Below are positions 26,412 to 35,659 of a stretch of DNA of 64,000 nt, in pieces. This stretch comes from Pseudoduganella umbonata (lineage in GTDB: Bacteria; Pseudomonadota; Gammaproteobacteria; Burkholderiales; Burkholderiaceae_D), in contig NZ_JACHXS010000005.1 in NCBI RefSeq assembly GCF_014192225.1, positions 388,740 through 452,739 on the forward strand. The letters are read 5' to 3'. Positions within the stretch are counted from its first letter, which is position 1, and every line of letters begins with the position of its first letter. The notes under the pieces were generated by a model. It was not told the origin of the DNA, did no database searches, and saw nothing but the letters and a program-made list of their open reading frames with translations. The translations under genes and the position numbers were made by a program.

Positions 26412-27008
26412 ATGAATCCTTCCCGCAGACTGGTTTTGCACGGCGCCTGTGCGCTGCTGCTTGCCGCCGCCTTGCCTTCCCTGCCAGCCTTTGCCGCGAA
26501 CGACGTGGCCGGCGTGAAGTTCGACGACACCGCCACCGTCCATGGCCAGCCATTGAAGCTGAACGGCGCTGGCCTGCGCACGAAAGTCATCTTCAAGGTG
26601 TATGCGCTGGGCTTGTACCTGCCGGAGAAGAAGACATCGGTCGCCGATATCCTGGCGGTGCAGGGACCGCGCCGCATCCAGATCGTCAGCCTGCGCGACC
26701 TGACGTCGCAGGATTTCGGCGATGCGTTCATGAAGGGCCTGAATGCGAACACGGACGCCGCCGAACGCACGCGCCTGCTGCCGCAGACCAAGACGTTCGG
26801 TGAAATGTTCGCCGCCATTCCCGGCCTGAAGAAGGGCGACGTGCTGCTGGTGGACTGGATCCCCGGCACCGGCACGGTGTGCACGCTGAACGGCAGGAAG
26901 ATCGGCGAGACGGTGCCGGACGTGGCGTTCTACAACGCGATCCTGCGCATCTGGATCGGCAACGATCCGGCCGATACGGACCTGAAGCCGAAGCTGCTGG
27001 GCGGCTGA
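26412..27008 (+). CDS. Chalcone isomerase-fold exported protein
   Basis: A 198-residue periplasmic protein. The signal peptide is about residues 1-30 (RRLVLHGACALLLAAALPSLPAFA). The rest matches the bacterial chalcone isomerase-like domain (GVKFDDTATVHGQPLKLNGAGLR, KVYALGLYLPEKK, LLVDWIPGTGT). Bacterial members usually lack the flavonoid role and are of unknown function, possibly lipid binding. The ATG at 26412 has GGAGA 6-7 bp upstream and gives a clean signal peptide; an upstream GTG does not. A terminator follows at 27041. Confidence 0.88.
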   Translation: MNPSRRLVLHGACALLLAAALPSLPAFAANDVAGVKFDDTATVHGQPLKLNGAGLRTKVIFKVYALGLYLPEKKTSVADILAVQGPRRIQIVSLRDLTSQDFGDAFMKGLNANTDAAERTRLLPQTKTFGEMFAAIPGLKKGDVLLVDWIPGTGTVCTLNGRKIGETVPDVAFYNAILRIWIGNDPADTDLKPKLLGG

Positions 27009-27040
27009 CGGAACGTCCGCTTTACGGTGACGCTGGCGAT

Positions 27041-27083
27041 AAAAAAACCCGGGACTGCGGCAGGCCGCCGTCCCGGGTTTTTT
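27041..27083. terminator. Bidirectional terminator
   Basis: A long stem (A-run, then CCCGGGAC, paired with GTCCCGGG, then a T-run) between the chalcone isomerase gene (+) and the small membrane protein gene (-). Both directions end in a T-run. Confidence 0.88.
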
Positions 27084-27128
27084 CATGCCTGGCCGCCTGG
27101 AACAGCGTGCCAAGCTCAGGCGTGCAAA

Positions 27129-27416
27129 TCAGGCCCGCGAAGCCAGCGCCTGCAGTTCGGCCGCTTCGCTGGGGGAGGCCCTGTGCGAATTCATCATTCG
27201 CTTGAGCATGGCGGCATCGCGCATCTGGCGGCGCTGCAGGCGTTGTTCCTTCGTCAGCTTCGGTTTCACCACCAGCACGGCGGCCAGCGCCAGCCCGCGC
27301 AGCAGCGGCTTGAACAGCACCAGGAACCCCACCACCAGCGCACAGGCCAGCAGCACTTGCAGCGCATCGCCTACACTGAGCGGCAAGAATTGGGTTGCGG
27401 AAACGAAATTGAACAT
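27129..27416 (-). CDS. Small membrane protein of unknown function
   Basis: A 95-residue protein I do not recognise. A hydrophobic stretch at about residues 14-48 (VGDALQVLLACALVVGFLVLF, then LRGLALAAVLVV) suggests one long or two short membrane segments. A very basic cytoplasmic tail follows (KPKLTKEQRLQRRQMRDAAMLKRMM), then an acidic C-terminus. It is divergent from the LysR gene at 27525 (108-bp AT-rich gap). Support comes from codon use like its neighbours and a terminator placed just after its stop. Confidence 0.65.
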   Translation of the reverse strand: MFNFVSATQFLPLSVGDALQVLLACALVVGFLVLFKPLLRGLALAAVLVVKPKLTKEQRLQRRQMRDAAMLKRMMNSHRASPSEAAELQALASRA

Positions 27417-27524
27417 GTTTTTCTCGGTTTACGTATAGAATCTATCGTAACTATAGTGCAGCGCAACATATCAATCCAATTTCGTTTCCCAATATTAATC
27501 ATCACTTATCTGAATGACTGAATC

Positions 27525-28493
27525 ATGAGCTTCCTGACACTCGATTTGAACCTGCTGCGTGTTTTCGATGCCGTGATGACGGAGCAAAACCTGACCCGGG
27601 CCGCGGGCCACCTGGCGATGACGCAACCGGCGGTATCGAACGCCATCAAGCGCCTGCGCGAAAGCCTGGGAGACGAACTGCTGATCCGCACGGCGTACGG
27701 CGTGAAGCCCACGCCGCGTGCGGAAGCGCTGTGGCCGTCGGTGCGCAGCGCGCTGGCATCGCTGGAAGCGGCGGTGGCGCCGGGCTCGTTCGACGTGTCG
27801 AAAGCGCACGCGACGTTCCGCCTCGCCATGGCCGATGCGACCGCGGCCTTCTTCCTGCCATCGCTGATGCGCTCGATCGAGGCGGAAGCGCCCGGTATCA
27901 ATGTGCGCATGGTGCCGCTGACCACCCGCGAACCACGCCCGATGCTGCTGCGCGGCGACATCGACCTGGCGGTCGGCTTCTTCCCCGGCGTGGCGGCACA
28001 GCTGTCGTATGAAACGGCATCGCCGATCCGCCATGAGCGGCTGTATTCCGGTATCTACGTGTGCGTGATGCGGCGCAACCACCCGCTGGCCAAGGAAGAG
28101 CTGACACTGGACAACTACTGCGAAGCCAATCACCTGCTGGTGAGCTTTTCCGGCCGCGCCCATGGCCTGGTCGACGAGGCGCTGGCGCAGCTGCAGCGCG
28201 AACGCCGCATCCTGCTGACGGTCAACCAGTTCTTCACGGCCGGCCGCGTGGTGGCCAATTCGGACCTGATCACGGTGCTGCCGAAACACCTGATCGCCTC
28301 GACCGGCATGACCGATGCGCTGGTGTACAAGGAATTGCCGTTTACGCTGCCCGCCGTGCACCTGGACATGCTGTGGCACGAACGCGATGCCCGCAGCCCC
28401 GCCCACAAGTGGCTGCGCGCGCAGCTGGAGAGCATGCAGCAGGTGGCCCAGCGCATCGCGCCGGGCACGCTGCCGAAGGCGGATACGCACTGA
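27525..28493 (+). CDS. LysR-family transcriptional regulator (NodD-like)
   Basis: A 322-residue LysR regulator. The helix-turn-helix spans residues 3-65, with LDLNLLRVFDAVMTEQNLTRAAGHLAMTQPAVSNAIKRL, the NodD/PcpR-like subgroup start (DLNLL). The effector domain follows and ends LPKADTH. Divergent from the small membrane protein gene, its only close neighbour and therefore possible target. A complex palindromic element follows at 28511. Ligand unknown. Confidence 0.92.
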   Translation: MSFLTLDLNLLRVFDAVMTEQNLTRAAGHLAMTQPAVSNAIKRLRESLGDELLIRTAYGVKPTPRAEALWPSVRSALASLEAAVAPGSFDVSKAHATFRLAMADATAAFFLPSLMRSIEAEAPGINVRMVPLTTREPRPMLLRGDIDLAVGFFPGVAAQLSYETASPIRHERLYSGIYVCVMRRNHPLAKEELTLDNYCEANHLLVSFSGRAHGLVDEALAQLQRERRILLTVNQFFTAGRVVANSDLITVLPKHLIASTGMTDALVYKELPFTLPAVHLDMLWHERDARSPAHKWLRAQLESMQQVAQRIAPGTLPKADTH

Positions 28494-28510
28494 TCACCGC
28501 TGCGTTGCCT

Positions 28511-28608
28511 TAAAAACAGGGGCCACAGGGACTTCGCGGAGCATGCTCCGCGCCTGCCAAGCGGGAATGGCATGCATGCCATTACTCCTTCCCGTCCCTG
28601 TTTTTTTT
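28511..28608. repeat. Cloverleaf-like palindromic element
   Basis: About 98 bp between the convergent LysR and chemotaxis genes. The outer arms are AAAAACAGGG and the complementary CCCTGTTTTT. Inside sit two perfect 18-bp palindromes, 28535-28552 (centre GAGCATGCTC) and 28566-28583 (centre GCATGCATGC). The T-run at 28600-28608 means it could also end transcription of the LysR gene. It looks like a folded mobile intergenic repeat. Confidence 0.6.
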
Positions 28609-28659
28609 GGCCATCAACAGCACCGGTGCCGCACCCCGGCACCGCTGTCGCTGGCTCCG

Positions 28660-30210
28660 TTACTTATCTCCCGCCGACTTGTAGCCGATCCGGAATCCGC
28701 CCCAGTGCTTGCCATGCACGAGGATCGGCGCCGACAGGTCGTGCATCACTTCGCCCGTATCCCGTTTATAGGTCTGCAACAGGAAGGGCCGCGTGTTGCT
28801 GCCGCAGCGCTGGCCGGTCCGGTCGGTGAAGATGCGCTTCGTGCGGTTGTTGACGATGTCCACGTCGTAGTTGCCGGTCAGCGGCTGCGCGTACTTCTTG
28901 TTGTGCGTCGGGAAATAACCACCGGCGTCGACGGCCCCGGCGTAGGCCAGCTGCGGCATCGCGGCCAATAATCCTTCCTGCAGTGCCGGCAGTACCCGGT
29001 CGGTGAAGGCGTCGAAGCGCGTCGTGTACTTGGCCGGGTTGGTGCCGGGAATCGGTTGGTAGCGCCGGTCGAACAACGCTTCGCGCGTGATCTGGCCCTT
29101 GGCGATCGCTTCTTCGAAGATGCGTCCCACTTCGGCCGCCGCGTGCTGCGCTGCGGCGCGCACCGCATCGTGCGATGTCGGCACGTCCGCGTCGGCCAGC
29201 GCGCCGGCAATGATCTCGGCGCGGTCGGCCAGCGCCATCGCCGATGCCGCCACGCGCGGCAGCTCGCGGTCGGTGGCCAGCATGCCGTCGCGGATGCGCG
29301 CGATCGCGTCGGCGATCACCTGGGCCGTCGCCACCTGCTCGCGCGATGCGCGGGCGATTTCATCGATTTCCTGTTCCGCGCTGCCGGACGATTGCTCGAT
29401 CGTCGCCAGCAGTCCGTGCACCGTGCGCACATTGCCGGCGGCCGCGGTGACGGCGTCGGCCAGCGACGTCATGCCGGTGCTGGCCCGGTCCGCCTCGTCG
29501 TTGATGGCGCGCACCATCTGGCTGATCTCGTCGGTGGCGGCTTTCGTGCGCTGGGCCAGCTGGCGCACTTCGCCGGCGACGACGGCAAAACCGCGCCCCT
29601 GTTCGCCGGCGCGCGCCGCTTCGATCGCGGCATTCAGCGCCAGCAGGTTGGTGCGTGCGGAAATCTCGGAAATCGCGTCCGTGAAACCGGCAATGCGGCC
29701 AGCCTTCTGGCGCAGCGCGGCCATCGTGTCCGCGGCCGTCCGCGCGGCCGTGCTGGCGCCGGAAATGCGTGCCAGGCCATCGTCCGCCTCGGCGCGGCCG
29801 GCCACGGTTTCCTCGCGCACGCGGTGCGCCACCACGGCGGCGCGCTCGGCATTGGCGGCGATCTGCCCCGTGGTGGCGGTATTCTGGTGGGTGGCGGCGG
29901 CGATGCTGCCGGCCGTGTCGACATCGTCGCCGATCTTTTTCTTGATGGAGTCGACGAAGTAGGAAGTTTCGGCCGCGCCGATCATGATGGCATCGATCTC
30001 GTTGCCGACGGTGGCGGCGAAGCGCCGTGGGCCGTCATCCCGGCCGCGGGCTCCCGCCAGGCGTGCCAGCTGGGGGGCGACTGCCGCGATCAGCGCCGCC
30101 AGCAAGGCTGGCCACACTCCCGCCGCGCCGAAAACCAGCCAGGCCGATACGACGCCGGCTGCGATGGCGCCAATGGTCCACGCCGCTTGTTGCAATATTG
30201 CGCGCTGCAT
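28660..30210 (-). CDS. Methyl-accepting chemotaxis protein with C-terminal sensor domain
   Basis: A 516-residue chemoreceptor. Two closely spaced hydrophobic segments at about residues 9-52 form an N-terminal membrane hairpin with no periplasmic domain. The signalling domain has the conserved hairpin tip ISARTNLLALNAAIEAARAGEQGRGFAVVAGEVRQLA near residues 175-215. After about residue 370 comes a C-terminal cytoplasmic Cache/PAS-like sensor with NNRTKRIFTDRTG, NTRPFLLQTYKRDTGE and LVHGKHWGGFRIGY. The ribosome-binding site AGGAGACGAG precedes the ATG. Sensing at the C-terminus implies detection of an intracellular cue. No che genes are nearby. Confidence 0.9.
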   Translation of the reverse strand: MQRAILQQAAWTIGAIAAGVVSAWLVFGAAGVWPALLAALIAAVAPQLARLAGARGRDDGPRRFAATVGNEIDAIMIGAAETSYFVDSIKKKIGDDVDTAGSIAAATHQNTATTGQIAANAERAAVVAHRVREETVAGRAEADDGLARISGASTAARTAADTMAALRQKAGRIAGFTDAISEISARTNLLALNAAIEAARAGEQGRGFAVVAGEVRQLAQRTKAATDEISQMVRAINDEADRASTGMTSLADAVTAAAGNVRTVHGLLATIEQSSGSAEQEIDEIARASREQVATAQVIADAIARIRDGMLATDRELPRVAASAMALADRAEIIAGALADADVPTSHDAVRAAAQHAAAEVGRIFEEAIAKGQITREALFDRRYQPIPGTNPAKYTTRFDAFTDRVLPALQEGLLAAMPQLAYAGAVDAGGYFPTHNKKYAQPLTGNYDVDIVNNRTKRIFTDRTGQRCGSNTRPFLLQTYKRDTGEVMHDLSAPILVHGKHWGGFRIGYKSAGDK

Positions 30211-30250
30211 CTCGTCTCCTCCGGCGCGGCGCCGCGGAGACGGACCGTGC

Positions 30251-30706
30251 TCATTTGATGGGCAACTTGCTGGTGTTCTTGACTTCTTCCATTACCGCAT
30301 AAGTATGGGTCTCGCGCACGCCTTTTTGCAACAATGTTTTCCCCAGGAACTCACGGTAGGCCGCCATGTCCTTCACGCGCGCCTTCACCAGGTAATCGAA
30401 GCCGCCCGCCACCATATGGCATTCGAGCACCTCGGGAATCAGTTGTACACTATGCTTGAAGGCGTCGAAGACTTCCGGCGTGGTGCGGTCCAGCACCACT
30501 TCGATGAACACCAGCAGCGAGACGTCCAGCAATTGCGGGTTCAGTTGGGCTGTGTAGCCCAGGATATAGCCTGAATCGTGCAGCTTGCGCACCCGCTCCA
30601 GGCAGGCCGCCGGCGACAGGTTGACCCGCGCCGCCAGCTCCACGTTGCTGATGCGGCCGTCGCTCTGCAGTTCCATCAGGATCTTCTTACTGATCTTGTC
30701 CAGCAT
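30251..30706 (-). CDS. Lrp/AsnC-family regulator, probable putA regulator
   Basis: A 151-residue Lrp-type regulator: helix-turn-helix at residues 3-58 (DKISKKILMELQSDGRISNVELAARVNLSPAACLERV), then the RAM domain with the conserved VAGGFDYLVKARVKD and the tail ETHTYAVMEEVKNTSKLPI. It is divergent from putA across a 217-bp AT-rich gap. This is the standard arrangement for the Lrp-like PutR/BkdR activators of proline catabolism, and the PutA here lacks its own DNA-binding domain. I infer proline-responsive activation of putA. Confidence 0.93.
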   Translation of the reverse strand: MLDKISKKILMELQSDGRISNVELAARVNLSPAACLERVRKLHDSGYILGYTAQLNPQLLDVSLLVFIEVVLDRTTPEVFDAFKHSVQLIPEVLECHMVAGGFDYLVKARVKDMAAYREFLGKTLLQKGVRETHTYAVMEEVKNTSKLPIK

Positions 30707-30923
30707 CGTATATCCCCACCTTAAATTTTATTTGGTTAAATTCTCTCATCAAAAATGTTGTATGGCTAGCCCCCAGCATTACCAGAATTAATCCAGAAGA
30801 ATCCCGCATACAATCGAATCATTGGCAACAGCCACCAAAACCGACCAGCGCACGCTCCGCAGACATCGTTTGCCGGGCGTGTTTTGTTAGGTGGCCTCCT
30901 CAACCTTTGATAGAGATTCCCTC

Positions 30924-33900
30924 ATGAATGCCCCAGTTCCTTTCAGCGCCCTGCAGGCGGAAATCCTGCGCGACCCCACTCCGCTGCGTGCGGCGATCAC
31001 GGCGGCCTATCGCCGCGACGAGCGCACGGCCGTGCAATGGCTGCTGGCGCAGGTGCGCGACCGTGGCGCCGAGGTGACACGGGAGGCGCAAGCGCTGGCA
31101 CGCCGGCTGGTGACGGCGGTGCGTGAAAAGCGCACCCGTGCCTCAGGCGTGGATGCGCTGATGCACCAGTTTTCGCTGTCGTCCGACGAAGGAGTGGCGC
31201 TGATGTGCCTGGCCGAGGCGCTGCTGCGCATTCCCGACCAGGCCACGGCCGACCGCCTGATCGCGGACAAGATCAGCAAGGGCGACTGGCGCAGGCACCT
31301 GGGCGAATCGCCGTCGCTGTTCGTCAATGCCGCCACCTGGGGCCTGCTCGTCACGGGCAAGCTGGTCAATTCGTCGAGCGAGGAAAAGCTCGGTTCGGCC
31401 ATCACGCGCCTGATCGCCAAGGGCGGCGAACCGCTGATCCGCAAGGGCGTGGACCTGGCGATGCGCATGCTGGGCAACCAGTTCGTGACGGGGCAGACGA
31501 TCGGCGAGGCGATCAGGAACGGCCGCGACAACGAAGCGCGCGGCTACCGTTATTCGTACGACATGCTGGGCGAAGCCGCGCTGACGGAGGCCGATGCGGC
31601 CAACTATTACGCCAGCTATGAACAGGCGATCCATGCGATCGGCCGCGCCGCGAACGGCCGCGGCATCCGCAACGGCCCGGGCATTTCCGTCAAACTGTCG
31701 GCACTGCATCCGCGCTACAGCCGGGCGCAGCGCGACCGCGTGATGACGGAACTGCTGCCGCGCCTGCGCGCGCTGGTGCTGCTCGCCAAGGGCTACGACA
31801 TCGGCCTGAACATCGATGCGGAAGAGGCCGACCGGCTGGAGCTGTCGCTGGACCTGATGGAAGCGCTGGCGTACGACCCGGAGCTGGCCGGCTTCGACGG
31901 CATCGGCTTCGTCGTCCAGGCGTACCAGAAGCGCTGCCCGTTCGTCATCGACTTCCTGGCCGACCTGGCGCGCCGCAGCGGCCGCAAGTTCATGGTACGG
32001 CTGGTGAAGGGCGCCTACTGGGATGCCGAAGTCAAGCGCGCCCAGGTGGAGGGCATGCCCGGCTACCCGGTCTACACGCGCAAGGTGTACACGGACGTGT
32101 CGTACCTGGCCTGCGCGCAGCGCCTGCTGGCCGCCACCGACGTGATCTACCCGCAGTTCGCCACGCACAATGCGCAGACGCTGTCGACCATCTACACGTG
32201 GGCGAAGCGCGACGGCATCGACGATTACGAATTCCAGTGCCTGCACGGCATGGGCGAAACGCTGTACGACCAGGTCGTGGGCAAGGACAAGCTCGGCAAG
32301 GCCTGCCGCATCTACGCGCCGGTCGGCACCCATGAAACGCTGCTGGCCTACCTGGTGCGCCGGCTGCTGGAAAACGGCGCCAATTCGTCCTTCGTCAGCC
32401 AGATCGTCGACGAGAGCATTCCCGTCGATACGCTGATCCAGGATCCGCTCGACATCGCGCGCCGCCAGGGCGGAGCGCCGCATCCGGCGATCGCGCTGCC
32501 GCGCGACATGTTCGGTACCGAGCGCAGCAATTCCGAAGGCATCGACCTGTCGAACGAGGATGTGCTGCGCGACGTGTCACAGGCGCTGGCCCAGCCGCGC
32601 ACGTGGACGGCAGCCCCGCTGCTGGCCGGCCCGGCGCAGGCGGAGCAACCGGCCCAGCAGGTACGCAATCCGGCGCAGCACGGCGATATCGTCGGCCAGG
32701 TGACCGAAGCCACCGCCGCCGACGTGGAACAGGCGCTGGCCAGCGCCAGCGCCGCGGCGATGGACTGGCAGGCGGTGGCACCCTCGGTGCGCGCCGACGC
32801 GCTGATGCGCGCGGCGGACCTGTATGAAAGCCACAAGCTCGAATTGATGGCGCTGGCGATCCGCGAGGCCGGCAAGTCGCTGCCGAACGCCATTGCCGAG
32901 GTGCGCGAGGCGGTCGATTTCCTGCGCTACTACGCGCAGCAGGTGCGCCATGAGCGCAATGTGCTGGCGCTGGGTCCCGTCACCTGCATCAGCCCGTGGA
33001 ACTTCCCGTTGGCGATCTTTACGGGGCAGGTGGCAGCCGCGCTGGCGGCCGGCAACGTGGTACTGGCCAAGCCGGCCGAGCAGACGCCGCTGATTGCGCA
33101 CCGCGCCGTCGAATTGCTGCATGAAGCCGGCATTCCCCGCGCGGCGCTGCAATGCCTGCCGGGCCGCGGCGACGTGGTCGGCGCCGGCCTGTGCAACGAT
33201 CCCCGTGTCAAAGGCGTGATCTTCACCGGGTCGACGGAAGTGGCACAGCTGATCAACCGCGTGCTGGCGCAGCGGGCAGCGGCGGAACACTGCGACATTC
33301 CGCTGATCGCCGAAACCGGCGGCCAGAATGCGATGATCGTCGATTCGTCGTCGCTGCCGGAGCAGGTGGTGCAGGATGCGATCTCTTCCGCATTCGACAG
33401 CGCCGGCCAGCGCTGTTCCGCGCTGCGCGTGCTGTTCCTGCAGGACGATATCGCCGACAAGACGATCCGTATGCTGAAGGGGGCGATGAGCGAACTGAAG
33501 ATCGGCAGCCCGGACCGGCTGGTGACCGATATCGGCCCCGTCATCGATGCCGAGGCGCAGCAGAACCTGATGGCGCACATCGAGCAGACCAAGCGTTCGT
33601 GCGTCGCGCATTTCTCGCTGGGATTACCGGAAGGACAGCAGGGCACCTTCGTGCCGCCGACCGTGCTGGAAATCCGTTCGCTGGCCGAGCTGACGAAAGA
33701 AGTGTTCGGGCCGGTGATGCACGTGATCCGCTACAGCCGTGCCGACCTGCCGAAGGTGGTCGACCAGATCAACGCCAGCGGCTTCGGCCTGACGCTGGGC
33801 GTGCATTCGCGGATCGACGAGACCGTCGACTACATCGTGTCGCGCGCTCACGTGGGCAATATCTATGTCAATCGCAACATCGTCGGTGCCGTCGTTGGCG

Positions 33901-34559
33901 TGCAACCGTTCGGTGGCGAAGGCAAATCGGGGACCGGTCCGAAGGCGGGCGGTCCGCTGTACCTGAAACGGCTGCAGCGTGCCGCGGCGCCGCTCGACAC
34001 CCATGCGCGGCAGTCGACGCCCAGTGTCGATGCGCTGATCGTGTGGCTGCGGGCCAAGGGCAAGGACGCAGCGGCCACGCTGGCGGAGCAGTACGTGCGC
34101 TCGACGCCGCTGGGCGGCGAAACCCTGCTGCCGGGCCCGACCGGCGAGCGCAATACGCTGCGCTACGAGCCGCGCGGTACGGTGGCCTGCTTTGCCGACA
34201 CGCAGGATGCATTGCTGAACCAGCTGGCCGCCACCCTGGCGACGGGCAACCGGGCCGCAATCGTGGCGCACGCCACGTCGCTGGTGCCGGCCGATCTGCC
34301 GGCGGCTGTCCAGGACCGCGTGGAAGTCGTCGGCAGCCTGGAGGCGCTGAAGGAAGGCTTCCAGATCGCCCTGGTGGAGTCGTCGCTGACGGCGCAGGTG
34401 AGGGTACCGCTGGCCGCCCGCGACGGCGCGGTGGTCGGCGTCATCGATACGACACCGGAAACCGCGATCCCGCTGTGGCGGCTGGTTGCCGAACGGGCGC
34501 TGTGCGTCAACACGACGGCGGCGGGCGGCAATGCCAGCCTGATGACGCTGGGCGCTTAA
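30924..34559 (+). CDS. putA: Bifunctional proline dehydrogenase / L-glutamate gamma-semialdehyde dehydrogenase
   Basis: A 1211-residue fused enzyme oxidising proline to glutamate with FAD and NAD. The proline dehydrogenase barrel has AEEADRLELSLDLMEAL and RLVKGAYWDAEVKRAQ. The aldehyde dehydrogenase domain has ISPWNFPLAIFTGQ, Glu797 in AETGGQNAM and catalytic Cys831 in AGQRCSALRV, with PFGGEGKSGTG after it. A further C-terminal domain of about 190 residues follows, as in type B PutA. The N-terminal ribbon-helix-helix repressor domain of E. coli PutA is absent, in keeping with the divergent Lrp gene as regulator. The ATG at 30924 has GAGA upstream; one 11 codons earlier is less likely. Confidence 0.96.
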   Translation: MNAPVPFSALQAEILRDPTPLRAAITAAYRRDERTAVQWLLAQVRDRGAEVTREAQALARRLVTAVREKRTRASGVDALMHQFSLSSDEGVALMCLAEALLRIPDQATADRLIADKISKGDWRRHLGESPSLFVNAATWGLLVTGKLVNSSSEEKLGSAITRLIAKGGEPLIRKGVDLAMRMLGNQFVTGQTIGEAIRNGRDNEARGYRYSYDMLGEAALTEADAANYYASYEQAIHAIGRAANGRGIRNGPGISVKLSALHPRYSRAQRDRVMTELLPRLRALVLLAKGYDIGLNIDAEEADRLELSLDLMEALAYDPELAGFDGIGFVVQAYQKRCPFVIDFLADLARRSGRKFMVRLVKGAYWDAEVKRAQVEGMPGYPVYTRKVYTDVSYLACAQRLLAATDVIYPQFATHNAQTLSTIYTWAKRDGIDDYEFQCLHGMGETLYDQVVGKDKLGKACRIYAPVGTHETLLAYLVRRLLENGANSSFVSQIVDESIPVDTLIQDPLDIARRQGGAPHPAIALPRDMFGTERSNSEGIDLSNEDVLRDVSQALAQPRTWTAAPLLAGPAQAEQPAQQVRNPAQHGDIVGQVTEATAADVEQALASASAAAMDWQAVAPSVRADALMRAADLYESHKLELMALAIREAGKSLPNAIAEVREAVDFLRYYAQQVRHERNVLALGPVTCISPWNFPLAIFTGQVAAALAAGNVVLAKPAEQTPLIAHRAVELLHEAGIPRAALQCLPGRGDVVGAGLCNDPRVKGVIFTGSTEVAQLINRVLAQRAAAEHCDIPLIAETGGQNAMIVDSSSLPEQVVQDAISSAFDSAGQRCSALRVLFLQDDIADKTIRMLKGAMSELKIGSPDRLVTDIGPVIDAEAQQNLMAHIEQTKRSCVAHFSLGLPEGQQGTFVPPTVLEIRSLAELTKEVFGPVMHVIRYSRADLPKVVDQINASGFGLTLGVHSRIDETVDYIVSRAHVGNIYVNRNIVGAVVGVQPFGGEGKSGTGPKAGGPLYLKRLQRAAAPLDTHARQSTPSVDALIVWLRAKGKDAAATLAEQYVRSTPLGGETLLPGPTGERNTLRYEPRGTVACFADTQDALLNQLAATLATGNRAAIVAHATSLVPADLPAAVQDRVEVVGSLEALKEGFQIALVESSLTAQVRVPLAARDGAVVGVIDTTPETAIPLWRLVAERALCVNTTAAGGNASLMTLGA

Positions 34560-34617
34560 TCGGGCGCTTGATCGGACTCGCAGCATAAAAACGGCGATCT
34601 TTTCGCCTCCTCAAACA

Positions 34618-34646
34618 AAAATGGCGCTCGATGCGCCATTTTTTTT
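34618..34646 (+). terminator. Rho-independent terminator after putA
   Basis: Perfect 10-bp arms AAAATGGCGC/GCGCCATTTT with a 5-nt loop and a T-run to 34646, 58 bp after the putA stop. Confidence 0.88.
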
Positions 34647-34804
34647 CGCCTGTACCCGTCTGCAGGCAGCTGGAATACCTCCAGGAAGCGTTTTAAGGGG
34701 CCGTGGTGGCGTTGCCAGGCGCGGTTCGTTCCCGTGCCAGGGTGGCAGCCTTGAATCGATTACAGCCTCTTCTGGAGGCTTGCCTGGATCTGGCCGCTTG
34801 CCGG

Positions 34805-35560
34805 TCAGGCGGCATGGTTCCGGCAAAATTTTTCAATGATGCCGAACGCATAACGCGACGCGACGGTTTTGACGAATGCCATGAAGTCGGTGGCGGCATC
34901 TTCGTTGGCATTGTCCGAGATCGTGCGGATCACGGCGAACGGTATGCCCAGCTCGAAACACACCTGCGCCACGGCGGCGCCTTCCATCTCCACCGCCAAC
35001 AGCCCCGGCAAGGCACTTTTAAGGGCCGCCAGGCGCATGCCGTCGTTGATGAACTGGTCGCCACTACCGATCAGGCCGCGATGCAGGGTGGCGCCATTCT
35101 CGCTGTCCAGGAAGGTACTGGCCGCACCGGCGAGCCGGGAGCTCAGTCCCAGGTCGCTCGGCAGGTGCGACAGCCCGGTCAGCGGCACATCGAAACGGGG
35201 AAACAGGGGCGAGGCATCCATGTCGTGCTGGACCAGCGATTCGGCAATCACGACGTCGCCGACCCGGACATTGGCATCGGCGCTGCCGGCCACCCCGGTG
35301 AACAGGATGTGGGTAACTCCGAACCTTTCCACAAGCGTGGTCGCCGTCATGGCGGCAGCCACCTTGCCGATACGCGACAGCACAGCCACTGTGTCGACCT
35401 TCCACAAGTTGCCAACCGTGTATTCGCGCATGCCGTGCACATGGCGTTCGGCGTGCTGCATGGCCTGGATCAGGCCTTCCTGCTCTTCCGCCAGGGCGGA
35501 AATGATGCCCAGGCGAGTGGGCTTGCCGGTAATTTGACTGTTGGTTTTCAATGTCTGCAT
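34805..35560 (-). CDS. mtnN: 5'-methylthioadenosine/S-adenosylhomocysteine nucleosidase
   Basis: A 251-residue nucleosidase splitting MTA and SAH (and 5'-deoxyadenosine) to adenine plus the sugar. This clears methylation by-products and makes the AI-2 precursor S-ribosylhomocysteine. Family strings: GIISALAEEQEGL near residue 18, ILFTGVAGSADANVRVGDVVIAESLVQHDMDASPLFPRF in the middle, and LAVEMEGAAVAQVC with the ribose-binding Met-Glu. The catalytic Asp is in RTISDNANEDA. The N-terminus is about 14 residues longer than in E. coli, so a later start is conceivable. Its promoter would lie in the DnaA-box/GGTTTAC region that starts about 100 bp upstream. Confidence 0.93.
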   Translation of the reverse strand: MQTLKTNSQITGKPTRLGIISALAEEQEGLIQAMQHAERHVHGMREYTVGNLWKVDTVAVLSRIGKVAAAMTATTLVERFGVTHILFTGVAGSADANVRVGDVVIAESLVQHDMDASPLFPRFDVPLTGLSHLPSDLGLSSRLAGAASTFLDSENGATLHRGLIGSGDQFINDGMRLAALKSALPGLLAVEMEGAAVAQVCFELGIPFAVIRTISDNANEDAATDFMAFVKTVASRYAFGIIEKFCRNHAA

Positions 35561-35659
35561 GGATTCCAGGATACTGGACAGTGCTTGTTCTTGCCCGGTT
35601 TTCTGCTTGCGGGTTCTTGCGTTCCTGCGCCTGCGCCGCAGTTCTTCCTGCTTTTGCGC

